A stretch of 64,000 nucleotides of DNA from Rallus limicola (GCA_022605955.1 JAKCOZ010000014.1:13460001-13524000); one strand, 5' to 3'; positions 25,180 to 37,430 are shown, numbered from the stretch's first letter. Notes: a model not told the origin generated them from the sequence alone. A program made the numbers and translations.

Positions 25180-25540
25180 TAGCCCTGAGGAGGGAAGCAG
25201 GGACTTCAACATTTTGGCTATGTCTTCCACTGTTTGCCTTTTACTGTCACAGCGGCTGCTGTTGCTGTGGCTAAGGATGACATCTGATGTTGACATCAGA
25301 CATTGGGGAGATAGAACAGACTTTCAATATCTGCGCTCAGTCACTGGGAGAAAAAGCCTTGACAAGAGCAATCACAAAAGGAGATAATCTTTTCTTCCTC
25401 CACCTTCCATCACCCTGTCTTGCAAACACAGGCAAGCTTCAGAGGAAGGCTGGCTAATGAGTCACCCCTGAGCCCCACTTGTAATTTATTTATGCCCTAC
25501 CTTAGGGGAGTCTTTCCACAAGCACAACTGATAGTGTAAA
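25180..25540. promoter_or_regulatory. Candidate conserved noncoding element
   Basis: A complex, relatively GC-rich block in AT-rich surroundings. It contains 'ctaatgagtcacccctgagc' near 25,454 (a homeodomain core beside an AP-1-like TGAGTCA), a TAATTTATTTA stretch near 25,483, and an inverted repeat TCTGATGT-TG-ACATCAGA at 25,283-25,300 that could bind a dimer. No coding frame. Inferred from site content only. Confidence 0.3.
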
Positions 25541-27949
25541 TAAATCATTTCTATTTTTAAAAAAAAGAGTCATATTTATTGGAGCCATTCTAAATATTGT
25601 AAGCAAGCAACCACATACTGACATTTCTCATTCGTTCCGACCGAAAAGCTGCCTACATCAAAGGAAGAAAACATTAACAGAGAGAGATAGTGGTAGCCCT
25701 GTAACCCACTTTAGTTTTAACAAGCTAAAGAGGGAACTACCACATGATTTTCTTTACGGCCCTACACTTACTACGTGAAAATGCATCGAACACAGGACTT
25801 CCTGAAGCACAGAAGTTTTCAGAGCTTGATGCTGCAATCCTTATGTCTGTTATACGCTACCTACATGACTCACCTACTTACAGTGGATCAAGTAATTTGT
25901 ATCAACGAGTATTGTTCAACATGGGTGGATAGGAAAGTATGATCAAACTTTAAGTTCTTAATTATTAAACTTAATTAAAACCTAAAAAAGCAGCCACAGT
26001 AAAGCGGTTGAATTTTGTAACGTTAACTTCTGTTTAACCACATTTGCTGTTAGTATGACACAAAAGCCCATGGGAGCTGGGTGGCTTCCTAGTATTTCTG
26101 TAAAATGTATCAAATGCTTCAGCAACATAACAATGCTCATTCTAATAGGAATGAACTGAGTGAGGCACTGAAGGAGTAAGAAAAAAGAGTCTTTGCAGCA
26201 GCATGGTAAGCATATGTCCAAAAAGCCATTGCACAAGCTATTTGGTGGGGCAGGCTGCTGGATTTGGTGTTGACGGATGCAACAGATTTATTGTCTTTCA
26301 AATTTATGTCAGCTGCAGCAAAACAAAGAAGTATGTCAGTATTTTAAATTACCCCTCTTCTCCTATTCTCAAAAAGTATTTCAGCACTAGTTGAAGTCTC
26401 AAATCCCCTGAGATTTTTTTATACCTCTCAATTCATCTATTCCTCTCACACATGCATTTCCAGCCGGGACAGATACACAGTTCTGTAGCACATCATTCAG
26501 CCTAAAAAGCCAACATTTGGTGAAAAGCCAAATGGACTTTTTATTATTTTTTTTTTTTTCAGAGGGAACTCTGTAGTTTTCTTTTGAGAGACAATAGGAA
26601 TGAAAGGGGAATCCCAGAAATTCCCCTCCCATTAGCTCTGCTTGAAGTATTATTAACACTTTCACTTTCTCACTCCTACTCTCACCGTTTGAATCTGGGT
26701 CATAACAGCATGCCTACCCTTCAGTACCCTGAGTGGGTGGTTGTTTTGGCTGGCGCTAAGGCATATTTGCTTTGTGACACAGAGTGCCCTTATGGTGACA
26801 CATACCTGTCCTTTTCAGTTGCATTTTATACTTTTTTTAAATCAGCTCATTTATTATAAAAGACAGACTAGAGAGTAGAATTCGTGTTATTCAGTACTCA
26901 TATTGTTTTAACAGTATGTGAAAGGAAAACCCACAAAATATTTTAGTCTATCCTTTTCACAATACTGGATTATCCCCTGTAGCATCTTTATTTTCCCCTT
27001 TCCAAACACCTTTTCCATACTAAAATACTGTAAGACATCCCCTACCCTCAAATACTACAACATGTCTGAAGTCCCAGGTTAGGCCTCTAGTATCAGAGCT
27101 TTCAAATCCCAAATGAAGAAATTGAAGAGCTAGAGTGAAATTATAGCAGAAATTAAATTCAGTTAGTGCCTATCTAAAGAAAGTTTCAGACTTTTAAGAA
27201 TTCCTGTATGAAAAGCAAAAAGGGACCAAAGAAATCCGTGAAAGACTGATCTTCAAAATTCCCTGTTTGCAGAACAGTAAAATCAAGGATCCAGTGCAGG
27301 AAAGGTTTGAGTGACGTGCAGCAGAGTGGGAATGACACCTGTAGATTTATGCCTTTCTAAACAAGTTGAGTTTCTTATTGACTCTTTGTGTGCCCAGTTG
27401 AGAAGCTTCTTTGACAGGTGGAAAGAGTGGACTTTCAGAAAAAGAGCAAGAAGGTGAGATGCTATTTTTCCAAATTAAAAGTTCTACCTTTCTGAGTGCA
27501 ATTCTAATGAAGACAAAGAGAGATTGTTCTTTATGTTTCTGTTCTACCTTTGCAATTATTGTGAGATGTCATTAACTAATTGGCAAATCTTCTAAACCAG
27601 CTGCTATTTTGAAAATTTCTCTAAAATCAGTACCAGCAACCTGTTCAAAGTATGTGACATATGTTTTTGAAGCTAACATACCAAGTAGACAAATTATTGT
27701 TTGTGTAATTATTATATACAATATGAAAATATGATAAAAATATATAAATATATGTATATTGTTTGCTTTTACTACTATCACAAAGGAAATGCAACATTTG
27801 TAACCTGAGTAATTAGCACAAGGGCTGTTCTTTCTAAAGTGCAAGTGAGTATCTTTATGCCATCCTTTTTCTTTACATCCAATTAAGGCTAATGCATACT
27901 GCCCTACAAGAATTTGCAAGCTGTACCGAGAAATAATGCAGTGTTAGTT
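25541..27949. other. Unique noncoding DNA
   Basis: No gene is recognised. A run of 13 T lies at 26,547-26,559. The frames at 26,399-26,859 and 27,572-27,919 (up to 115 codons) are AT-rich and motif-free. Around 27,700-27,770 the sequence is a near-pure A/T patch with TATA steps. Confidence 0.5.
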
Positions 27950-28340
27950 TTGTAATCTAGTGCACAGGGCACAGTTGTGCTGAAGCTCTGTAAACTGGGC
28001 CTGTGGTCAAAAGGAGCAATTAGCACTTTGTTAGTATGCAATGATGTACTAATCTACACAGTCCCCAAAAGCAATTTTCTATTTCTTTTGCCCTCATGTA
28101 CAAATTTTCTACAATATGCACCACTCTGCCCCTAAAATAATCCATCAAGCACAGTTGCTGTTAGGTTTCCTGTGATTAGAATCTACATACCAATTAGAAT
28201 TTATTTATTGGGAAAAAACCCGTGTTGTACCATTAATCCCTTTTTCTGTGCTGATAGATGCATAGTTCTCTGAAAGTGTTAAACAACTATAACTGTTCTA
28301 TTAAGAAAGTGAAAGGGGGGTCAAATTTAGGTGACAGAAC
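27950..28340. promoter_or_regulatory. Candidate conserved noncoding element
   Basis: A block dense in homeodomain-type sites: GCAATTAGCAC near 28,016, TAATCTACAC near 28,050, TAATCC at 28,138-28,143 and again at 28,234-28,239, and CAATTAGAATTTATTTATT near 28,191. Two TAATCC (OTX/bicoid-type) sites about 96 bp apart in one block are suggestive of a developmental enhancer. No coding frame. No conservation test was possible. Confidence 0.33.
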
Positions 28341-31300
28341 ATTTCCATCTGAACCCCCTCTAAAGGTTGTTCCTAACTAAAATAGACTGTTGGAGGCTGT
28401 GATCTCCAGGAAAATAAGCCTAGTGCTAAAAGTGGACGGATGGTAAAAATCACAGAAGCCATCAATAACACTGTCAACTGTGAGAAACAGTGGACTAAAA
28501 CCTTCTATTCAGTGAGTATTCCACATCCCCCTCTTGTGGCTGATATGTAAAGGATGTGAATCAATCACAGGTACTGGCTAAATTATCATTTAATATAGAC
28601 GGGCTTTGTGATAGTCACTGGAGATGGTCCACAGTGAGCTGCAAAAGTCAAGGAGGAAAACAAGGCAGCATATTGCTAAGCATCTGAGAGTGAGTAGTGC
28701 TTGTGTTAAAGGCCTGGTTTCAAAGGCTATTTTCCAAAAAATCAGGCTCATTATGAGGTATCTCAGCTGGGGTGCCCACCAGCCAAACCACCTTCAGCCA
28801 CTAACTATTTTTGAAAATCTCAGCAGTGCAATATGTACCCACCTGTTAGGGGGGTACATACTAAATAACCTCTCTTCTCTGCACCAGTTGCCTAGAAGCA
28901 AGCTGAGGCTACAGTTTCATATTTAGTCAGCAGAACTTAGAAGGCTGACAGCATCTACTACAGGGTTACTGTTTCCAAAGGGATCATGGAACACCAGGGT
29001 GTTAGCTCCCTCAGAAGAAAGGTAAGGCATTTTAAGGAGGCACAGGACCTCCATAATAGCAGAATGCCACACAATTAGGGTGATTTGAACCTCACTAGGT
29101 AATGTGGAAGTCCAGTCCTCAAGTCAAATGAGGAAATAAAAAGGAAAGCTCTATAAACTGACAATACAGCCAGTAACTTCAACAGAATGACCCTTCATGG
29201 GGACATCTAAATAGAAAGATATCCTTTATAGTCACTGCCCACACACCTGTCTCTGATCTTATGCAAAAGAGCCCTTTGGAGCTTCAGACTCTGAGAACAA
29301 GAGGCACACTCTGGGCTTTGATGGAAGAAAGGGAAAAACAATGAAAAGGAGGTTTGTGTGGTTGTAGGAAGCTGACAGAGCTTTTCTCCTTTCTCATTTC
29401 ATTTCTAATGCATCTGCCATTGGTATGAATTTGGTTCAAAGAGCTTCTGGTTTCCATTTTCCTTTTTTTTCTTTCTTCTCTTTGTTTCCAGTGGGAAAGA
29501 AAGGAAGAAAAGAGACATATGAATGAGGAAATGAAAGATCTCACTGCAAAAAAAAAATTAAAAAATCTGCATTTAATATTTTAGGGGTAAAAAAGTTAAC
29601 ATTGTTGGGAGAAATATCTAACAGGAAGAAGGAAACTACTGAACACAAGAAAAAGGCCTGTGTGAGCTGCATTTTTCTCATAATCAGGGTACTTAGACAT
29701 TAGCTTCTTATTATTTGCCATTTTGGTACCAAAAGCAAAAATAATTTGAAGAAGTATTATAAATGTCATTACATTCACTACTTGCAACACTGTAGAAACT
29801 AACATATTCCTTCTAATATTCTCTCCCTTTAGCAAGTTAGGAGTCATTGTATCTCTCAGGGAGATGAAAGAAAGAAATGAGAGATGGCAATTAAGCAGAG
29901 GGAGTCTATTGTGACTTGGGATAGACTATTTAAATCAACTATTAATGCCTAGAATACTCTAATGTCATATAATTTATTAATGGGTCTGTTACACAGCAAT
30001 ATGGATCTAGTAAGGTCATATCAACTACTTGTTCTCCTCATTCACTTCCTTGTGCAAGCAGGAGTACTTGATTCATTTGATTTCCTCCATCTGTCTTTCT
30101 GTTTTCCCAGTTCATCACTCCAGGACACCACCTTTTGCAAAGAATGCTTTAAATTTGCTCTGGAAAGAAAATATATTTCCTTGGATGTTATCCAACATGG
30201 CTAGGCATAGAGAAGATTTCAGAGGTTCTTTGCTTGGTTTGCATTTAAGCTGCAGAAATGTTTATGTAGCTGTCTGAAATATTTGTAACAGTACTGAATT
30301 AGCTTTCAGTTAGTTCAGTTAGCTTTCATTGTCAATGAGTTTTGTAACAGAGCAGTGGTAGGTGAGGAGTAGATAATATGTTAACAAGAAGGCTGTTCCT
30401 GTCTCTACTTACTGTCAGCACCTGCCATTTGGGATTCTCTCCAAAAATGGTGTTCTGTTTGTGAGAACACTGAAAAACAAACGAAGAGAGTTACTGAGAA
30501 TTCTAGTTCTGCTTGTCTGCACTTACATCTCTGGACTTAGCAAATTAATAAAGAAAAAGAAATGAGCACACAGAACTGTAAATTTTCAGTTATGTTATCC
30601 ACAGGAGACAGAAATAAGATCCTGCCAAAGATTTAGCAATTGAACAGACTGTTTAATATTAATGCAGGAAAATGTAAACTGATTATGTTTCAAAAATATT
30701 TTCTTAAAATATGACTTTGTTGAAAATTGTGAATTGCTCATTTGCTTTTTTCAAAAAAAGAAAGAATAACATATTTTAATATATGTTGCTGTCATGCTGT
30801 TACAAGTATCGGAAATTATTAACACTGGAGGAGTATTAAAAATGTAAACTGTTTCACCATCTGTGCTGTTTGTTTATTTTTCACATTTCATTCAACTTGA
30901 ACAGTGAAAATAGATTGGTTTGTTTTTCTCTCTCACTCTCGTGTGCTAGCGTGATTCAGCCTTTCTGCTACAAACACAGCCAGGGCATATTTGTCTCCAA
31001 ACTGTCATATCCAAACCCACTGTTTTCATATAGGTGGGAAAAGATCGACATATATGTGAAACCAAGCACAAATAAATGGACTTTTTATGCTGATTCCTTT
31101 TCCTGACATACTACAGGCAGAACCTGGGCTTCTATAGCTAGTGCACTTGCTGTACCTGACAAAAGTCTTCTGCAAAAGGAGGCTGCCAGCCAACTAGGAC
31201 AAAGGATGCCTGAAGTGTGATGGTAAGGTGCAATTGTCTTTGGTAATGCACTCTATATTATTTTTGTGTGATGAATGGAAGACAAGTGTGAATAGTGAAT

Positions 31301-32276
31301 ACTTTTTCATAGGCCCACCTTCATTCAGAATGTCTTGCCCGCCTGACTGTTGCAATTGAAAAACATTAAACTGTTCTGCTGCAAAATCACTGAAGATGGA
31401 ATAAAGTTTCAAGATCCAGATTTACCATGGAAAAGAGTGTTTCCAGCTTAACTATCCTGTTACTATTTCAGTGCTCAGTTGGAATATTTCAGGGAGCAGT
31501 TTTCTTCCATATTAAAGTGAAGAAAAATCTGAAATAACTGAATCCTAAACGGATGCTCTTCCTCACAAAGGGAGGTCATATCCCAAGGCCATTTAATCCC
31601 TTAAAATCTGACAGAGGAGTAACTCCCGACTGAATCACTTAAGGCGTGAAAACCTTAGATAAATGAAAACCAAATATAAATCTGTTTGATTAGCATTAAC
31701 AGACACCTTTTTCCTTGATCACAGGCTCAATGGCTAGAGATCAGTATCATCTCTAAGTTGGAGTAGATCCCATGCATTCCTCATAAAACATTTTCTGAAT
31801 CACGGTACAGTCACCCCACATGTATTGATTCCAAGCCTGAATTCAATAGTAAATATCTAAGCCTGAGATCTTTCTGTTTTCTCAAATTAAAACAAAATAA
31901 AATCAATTTCATATAATGCCAAAATTCCACTTGAGATTGCTAGCTTTCTCTACCTACCTCTTGGTTACAGTTCTCCTGGACAATTTCCAGCAACAATTCC
32001 ACTCTAATCCACTCCTTAGCTGCAGTGTTCTGAATGTCAAGTAAACTTTTTCAATCTATAATGAAAGAGGTGAATAAAAAGAGAAAAGTTAAGGTTAATA
32101 CTTATTCTAAATTAATCACATTTTTCTTGGAAATTTGCTCTGTGTGGACCACACATTGTCCAGAGCAAAACCCCCCAACTCCCTCTCGCTCCTAAACCAT
32201 CACAGTGAAACAGGATGACAAAAAAAGACTAAAGGAATAAAAGGAGAAACATTTAAAAATCTTTACAAATTACAGC
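28341..32276. other. Unique noncoding DNA
   Basis: No gene is recognised. Contains a pyrimidine/purine-rich patch around 29,450-29,520, a short near-duplication around 30,298-30,331 (TTAGCTTTCA-type units) and ordinary AT-rich DNA. The frame at 28,624-28,926 (+, 100 codons) starts RRKTRQHIAKHL-like but has no recognisable domain and no flanking splice logic. Confidence 0.5.
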
Positions 32277-32386
32277 TTTGTGAATGTGATATAGAAATGA
32301 AGAAATGGTATAAACTGGACTCATCTGGAGACAATTTTGTGAATGTGATATAGAAATGAAGAAATGGTATAAATTGGACTCATCTA
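32277..32386. repeat. 59-bp tandem duplication
   Basis: Two copies with a period of 59 bases. The second starts at 32,336 and matches the first over its first 51 bases with one C/T difference. The near identity points to a recent duplication. It is in noncoding DNA and does not belong to any repeat I recognise. Confidence 0.95.
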
Positions 32387-34039
32387 ACAAATGAATTTGA
32401 CCAGATAGATTGGTTTTTTCCCTTCGTTTGCCCTTGAATTTTGACAAGAATTCCCTTGCACACCAGTTGCCTGGGATTTGAAAGGTCTGAGACACAATAT
32501 TCATGGTAGTCAGCCTCACTAATAGTTCTCCACTCTTGTTTTTCAAGAAAAAAAAGATAAAAATCGCACTTTCTGGAGACATAATTTCCTTATTCTTTTT
32601 CTCAGGGGGGATTAAAACGTTAAGTCCTTTATTCCTTACCTTTGATGAGCCTGGAATGGATTTTGGATGTGATATTGCAAATTGGCAGAAAGATCTTATT
32701 TCGCCTGAATTTTTGAATCAGCCTCTCTCAAAGAGTCTAATCAAACCTGTCACTCTTATGAAGACTGACATGGCCAACAAGTGCGCTGCTGAACTGCAAC
32801 CTGCCAGACTTAGCAACTCCTGCCATAAATGCATTTGAAAATCTGGATTTTCTATTGATCCCGACTTGGTTTTGCTATACAAGGACTTGTGTGGCTGGAC
32901 CACATCGATACTTCTGTCAGAAAGGTTACACTGCACGTGTTGATCATGTCCAATTTACAAAACGTTGAAGTGACAATAATGGGGTTATTTGACATTTATT
33001 GTTGAACAGTGAGAAACAAGGTATTTGCTGATGTCAAGGAAGACTCTACATGTGCTTAGACACCAGCAAGTGAAGAAATAATTTATCTATCCTTCCACAA
33101 GCCCCTGGGAAGGGCTTTTTCACTCTTAGCCTAAAAGAGGCTCTAAAATACAGGGCAAATACACTTTTGGAAACTGATATTCAGAACTAAGCCATGCTTT
33201 ACTACTGTGGAAATTCTTACTACAGAATGAGTGGGTTTTATTTTCTTCCTCTCCTCAGGGATGGCTCGCAAACACCTATACCCTGTTCTCTCCTCACTGT
33301 GAATGTTGCACTTTTCCTGCTGCATTCAGCAGCATAGTTAACACTCAGATCACAGCTGGTCATTTTAGAGCTCTGGGAAGATTCTGAATCTTCCTCCAAA
33401 AACTAAAGTTTAGATTTTTAAAAGAAATATGAGAATTAGGTAAGCTGGTGTTACTGAGTTCAGGGGGACATGAAACAGCTAATTTGCTTTAGCCCCAGTA
33501 GAAACCTAAGACTGGAATTTGGGAATTTTTCCTCTGGCAACACCCAGCAGGGAGTTTTGCCTGAATAAGAATGTCAGGACTGGATCTTTACAATACCATC
33601 CTTTACCAAATCTGAGCAGTATCAGACCTGTTCCGAAGGCTTGTTTGCTACATTCTATTTCCCAAATGTAAGTAAACAAGAACAAAGGAGACTGCATAAA
33701 GTGGGCAGAAGAAACATGTTCAAAAAGAATTGCTCAGCAAGTATCTGTGGGTATGAGTGCTATAATAATATTAAAAAGCTGAATGTTTTCAAATCAACCC
33801 AGTCGAGTGCCTGTAAAAAAAAAAAAAAGAAAAAAGAAAAAGAAAAAAAGAAAAATGAAAAAAAGAAAAAGCTCTCTTTTCCTCAGCTGTGGTGGTGCAG
33901 CACCTGCCATTAGCTGTGGTGGTTCCTATTTTCATATTGTCTGACAGTAGCAGTTGGACTGAGCCAGAGCCAGTGAGGCCGAGAGGCAGACTCCCTGCTT
34001 CCACAAAGCTGAATTTAATAAGATGAGAACAGTATGCCA
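32387..34039. other. Unique noncoding DNA
   Basis: No gene is recognised. The plus-strand frame at 32,503-32,838 (111 codons) and the minus frame at 32,253-32,582 (109 codons) overlap and show no domain. An A-rich/AAAAAG low-complexity tract lies at 33,815-33,870. Confidence 0.5.
33815..33870. repeat. A-rich low-complexity tract
   Basis: About 56 bases of A with interspersed single G (and one T), roughly (A4-7 G)n, opening with 14 A. The lysine-rich and phenylalanine-rich frames across it are artefacts of this composition. Confidence 0.95.
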
Positions 34040-34790
34040 AGATGGTGAACTCCCTCCCTAGCACTTATCATGACACTAGTCACTCAGCAGGGCCCTTATT
34101 GCAGCAGTAATCTGGGTGAGCCTGGCAGAGCGTCCTGCTTACAAGTTCAATATAATAGAACAGCAGGGCACTGGAGGCCTGGCAGAAAAGCTTAGCAAAG
34201 TTAAAGCCTATTACGCTATGCTTGAAAAAAATGGCTCTCAAAATATTATATGCCGAGCAAAAACCTGGACATGCCAAGTGCACTGACATACTAAGCCTCT
34301 TCCATAATGGTGCACTCATTAGTCTATAGACACAAGCAACATGGATTTAAAAGTCCATAACTTGAATGGAAATGGATATGCAAATTCGCCCTTTCTTCTG
34401 CTCGGCTTGAATTTAATAGGCAACACTGCAGCGTAATATATAGATAGTGAAAACAAAACTTGAATCTGCTCTGAGCTGCATTAAGTTCTTGACGTTTGAA
34501 AATCCCTGCCCTGCATTGTATTTCCCTTACATTTTCATAAATAAAAAAATTCAGCTGGAAGCAATAATCCATCTGACTGGTATACACTGGTATGTGAACA
34601 TGAAATCCCAACCTTGACCAGACCTGTGGCAGGGAAGCTGTATCACACACCCTTAATAGAACAACACAGGGCACGAGCCCAGCAACATTTAACTTGAAGA
34701 GGAATAAATATTTTGGTGTGAGCTGTCCAAAATAATATATTTTCAGACAGTTTTTAATTGGATTATTACTTATTTCATTGAACATTCTTA
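34040..34790. promoter_or_regulatory. Candidate conserved noncoding element (enhancer-like)
   Basis: About 750 bp of high-complexity, simple-repeat-free sequence with surviving CpGs (near 34,132, 34,213, 34,254, 34,388, 34,403, 34,432 and 34,493). It has a perfect POU octamer ATGCAAAT at 34,378-34,385, an OTX-type TAATCC at 34,565-34,570, CAGTAATC near 34,104 and several TAAT/ATTA cores. The 153-codon minus frame at 34,324-34,785 is the longest in the window outside CR1, but has no recognisable domain and is rich in Cys, Leu and Phe. I read it as a chance frame that stays open in an enhancer-like block, though I cannot exclude a coding role. Confidence 0.42.
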
Positions 34791-35100
34791 AGTCAATTTT
34801 ACCCCTGCCCCTGTTTTTTAGCTTCAGTGATGTCTATTACAAATAGATACATCTATATATCTCAAAGTGCTTCAAGATTGTGCTGATCCAACCTTGAAAC
34901 ATGGCCCCTAGTTTGGATAGCATTTTGGAAAGAGAATTTTGTTAGGAATTGCCAGAAAACTCTTTCCATCTGGTCAAAAGACTGTAACAATAAACTCCCC
35001 TGAAACTAATTCTAAAAACAGCTAAAAAGAGATGGAAAAGGAAGTAGGCATATACGCCTCTGCAAAAGCTTCACTTGTGATGGGAAGATCAATGTGTCAC
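34791..35100. other. Unique noncoding DNA
   Basis: Ordinary AT-rich sequence between the candidate enhancer and the solo LTR; nothing recognised. The last five bases, GTCAC, are the probable left target-site copy of the LTR. Confidence 0.55.
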
Positions 35101-35613
35101 TGTGCAGGTTTTGGCTGGAATAGAGTTAATTTTCTTCCTAGCAGCTACTATGGGGCTGGTTTGGCTTTGTGCTGGAAGTAGCATTGATAACACAGGGGTG
35201 TTTTAGTTACTGCTGAGCAGTGCTCACACACAGCCAAGGCCTTTTCTGCTTCTCAAGCCACCCCACCAGTGAGGAGGGAGAAACTGGAAGGGGGACACAG
35301 CTGGGACATCTGACCCTGACTGACCAAAGGAATATTCTATACATGTGACATCATGCTCCATTTATAACTGGGGAAGCTAGCCAGGAGACAGGATTGTGAC
35401 TCAGGTACAAACTGAGCATTGGTTTTGGGTAGTGAGAAATTGTGTTGGGCAAAACTTCCTTTGTATATTCTGTCTTGGTTTTTTTTTCCCTTTTCTGTCC
35501 TACAAACCCAGGACTTTTACTTTTTTGTTTGTTCTCTCCCCCATCCCACTGGCAGGGAAGTGAGTGAACAGCTGTGTGGTTGCTTTAGCTGCCAGCTGGG
35601 TTAAACCATAACA
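35101..35613 (+). mobile_element. Solo ERVL-type LTR
   Basis: A 513-bp solo long terminal repeat of an endogenous retrovirus, recognised as the ERVL-type LTR common in birds ('ggaatagagttaattttctt' near 35,117, 'gctgagcagtgctcacac' near 35,211, 'gggacacagctgggaca' near 35,293, 'tgacatcatgctccatttat' near 35,346, 'gctgggttaaacca' near 35,595). It starts TG and ends CA. The flanks GTCAC (35,096-35,100) and GTCAT (35,614-35,618) match at four of five bases, which fits a decayed 5-bp target-site duplication. A TATA-like TTTATAA lies near 35,360. No internal viral genes are present, so this is the product of LTR-LTR recombination. The 61-codon frame inside is not a gene. Confidence 0.85.
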
Positions 35614-35769
35614 GTCATCTGGCCACTTTGCAAAGTCAAATAGGCTTTCATCTGCCTAAATGCAAGTCCTTAAAGCCATCTGACATGCCCTTGGGTTTTC
35701 CGTGTAGCCTATATCCATCATTCCAGAAGAGATAGAGTCTCCTGTGGTTTCCTAACCATGTATATTCCA

Positions 35770-36975
35770 AATACAATAGAACTGCATATCTTTCAAGCTG
35801 GAAGAGGTGTCCAGTCCAACACGCTGCTCAAAGCAGGGCCAACACCACATTCAGATGAGATTGCTCTGGGCTTTGTCCAGTTAAGTCTTGAAAACCTCCA
35901 AGGATGGAGATCCCATAATTATTTTGGGCCCCTGTTCCAATGCTTGATTATCCTCACAGTGCAACATTTTTTCCCCTTATTTACAGCTATAACCTTCCCT
36001 ATTTCAAGTTAGGGCCCTTGTTGCTCATGCTCCTTAGTAAAGAAATTGCATCTGTCTTCCAAATAACCTCCTCTTTGGTATCAGAAAGTTACTACTAGTT
36101 GCTCCACACCTTCCCTAAACAATCTTGCTCTCTAAAGAAGCACAGTTCTTTCAGGTTCTCCAGACAGGACATGTTCTCTAGCCTTCTGACTTTCTTGATA
36201 AGTCTGTGCTAGACTTGCTCAAATTTATCAGCATCTTCCTTGTACTGTGGAGCTCAAAACTGAAGGCAGTATTTTAGATGCAGTCTCACAAGCGGTAAAC
36301 AGAGGGGAATAATAATTTTTTGATCTACTGGCTGCTTTCCTGTTGACACCTCTCAGTATGCTGCCCACCAGGACCCCCCAGTCCCTTTCAGCAGACTCTC
36401 CCAATGTTAGGGTGGCAATCCTTAAGAACCAGGGTCAGTGATCTGGGGACTTCCTTGAGTTGCTTAAAGACTTCATGCGTTTCTTAACATTGACCATATG
36501 ATTTGTGGTGGATTCCCACTACAATGTTGCTCTCACCAGTATCTCCTCTGGTCACAACCCAGAAACCCTCAGTCACCCTGTCTTTTGTTCCACAAAGAGC
36601 TCCATACACCCATGCTGCTCCCTCATATAGATAGCACCCCCTTCCTTGTCTTCCCTGCTTGTCCCTCCTAAAGAGGCCATATGTTCTTTACAATGCAGAG
36701 CCCCTGCCACATCTCAGTTGTTCGCATGATGTCTTAGTTCTGTGCCCACACACAGAGCTCGAGCTTCTCCTGTTTGCTTCCCAGACCGTGTACATTCGTG
36801 CACAAACACTTGAGGCAAACCTTCTTTTAACCTGTCTTATCCTTCCTGAGGGCTCTCTTGCTCCTGTCACCCTGTCCCATGTATTTACTGCCCCGATTTC
36901 TGTTCCCTCACTTATCTGCGAGCTGTCATCACCATCCCCTGACATACCTGGGTTAAAGCCTGTTGGCAAAGATCA
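35770..36975 (-). mobile_element. CR1 LINE with internal deletion
   Basis: A minus-strand CR1 with two non-contiguous halves. From 36,975 down to about 36,415 it holds the end of ORF1 and the start of the ORF2 APE-type endonuclease: LKCLCTNVHGLGSKQEKLE (reverse of about 36,761-36,817), and further on VFKQLKEVPRSLTLVL (about 36,420-36,467), the lead-in to the conserved GDFN. It then jumps, near 36,415, to the C-terminal part of the reverse transcriptase and the 3' untranslated region (36,410-35,770, including 'aaacctccaaggatggagat' near 35,892). The rest of the endonuclease and the catalytic reverse-transcriptase core are missing. Stops and indels break all frames, so it is dead. Either one element lost its middle, or two insertions abut. 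Confidence 0.82.
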
Positions 36976-37430
36976 TATGTGTGGATATCTTGGATACTCT
37001 AGGGCACCTCAAAAGGAAAAGACTTGCGTTTAGACAGTTAAATCCTGCCTTTAGTGTCTGAGTCCAAGACTTACAACTGCTTCTGTCTGGTTATGTCTAT
37101 TTCTCATCCTGTCCTACCAGTCTGTACCATTTTATTGATCATTCAGAGGAACAGACTATTATGTTTCTAGGTGTTCTTTATAAATGCATAAAGTCCATTT
37201 CAGATGCAGATTTTATTGAGTTTTTTAGGGTGCGTGTGTTTGTTTGTTTGTTTTAAGGAAAAGCCTTCCTGTGTGAAAGAAATTAATAAATATAACCCAA
37301 CAGAATCTTGCTAAGAAGTGCTCAAGCTACAGCACAACTGTAGCAAAACCAGCTAAAATGTTCCTACCCTTGCACAAGGGTCAACAATATTGGGCAGATG
37401 CAATAAACCCAGGAGGTAGCAAAATTTTAG
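36976..37430. other. Unique noncoding DNA
   Basis: No gene is recognised. Contains a (GTTT)4 microsatellite at 37,238-37,254. Confidence 0.55.

Noticed and set aside
33641..34064. Lysine-rich plus frame and phenylalanine-rich minus frame
   Set aside because: Both are artefacts of the A-rich tract at 33,815-33,870.
34324..34785. 153-codon minus-strand frame, the longest outside CR1
   Set aside because: No recognisable domain, Cys/Leu/Phe-rich composition and no splice or promoter context. It lies within a block that looks regulatory, so it is treated as a chance frame.
36659..37033. 124-codon plus-strand frame
   Set aside because: Antisense to the CR1 ORF1-end/endonuclease-start segment; no independent evidence.
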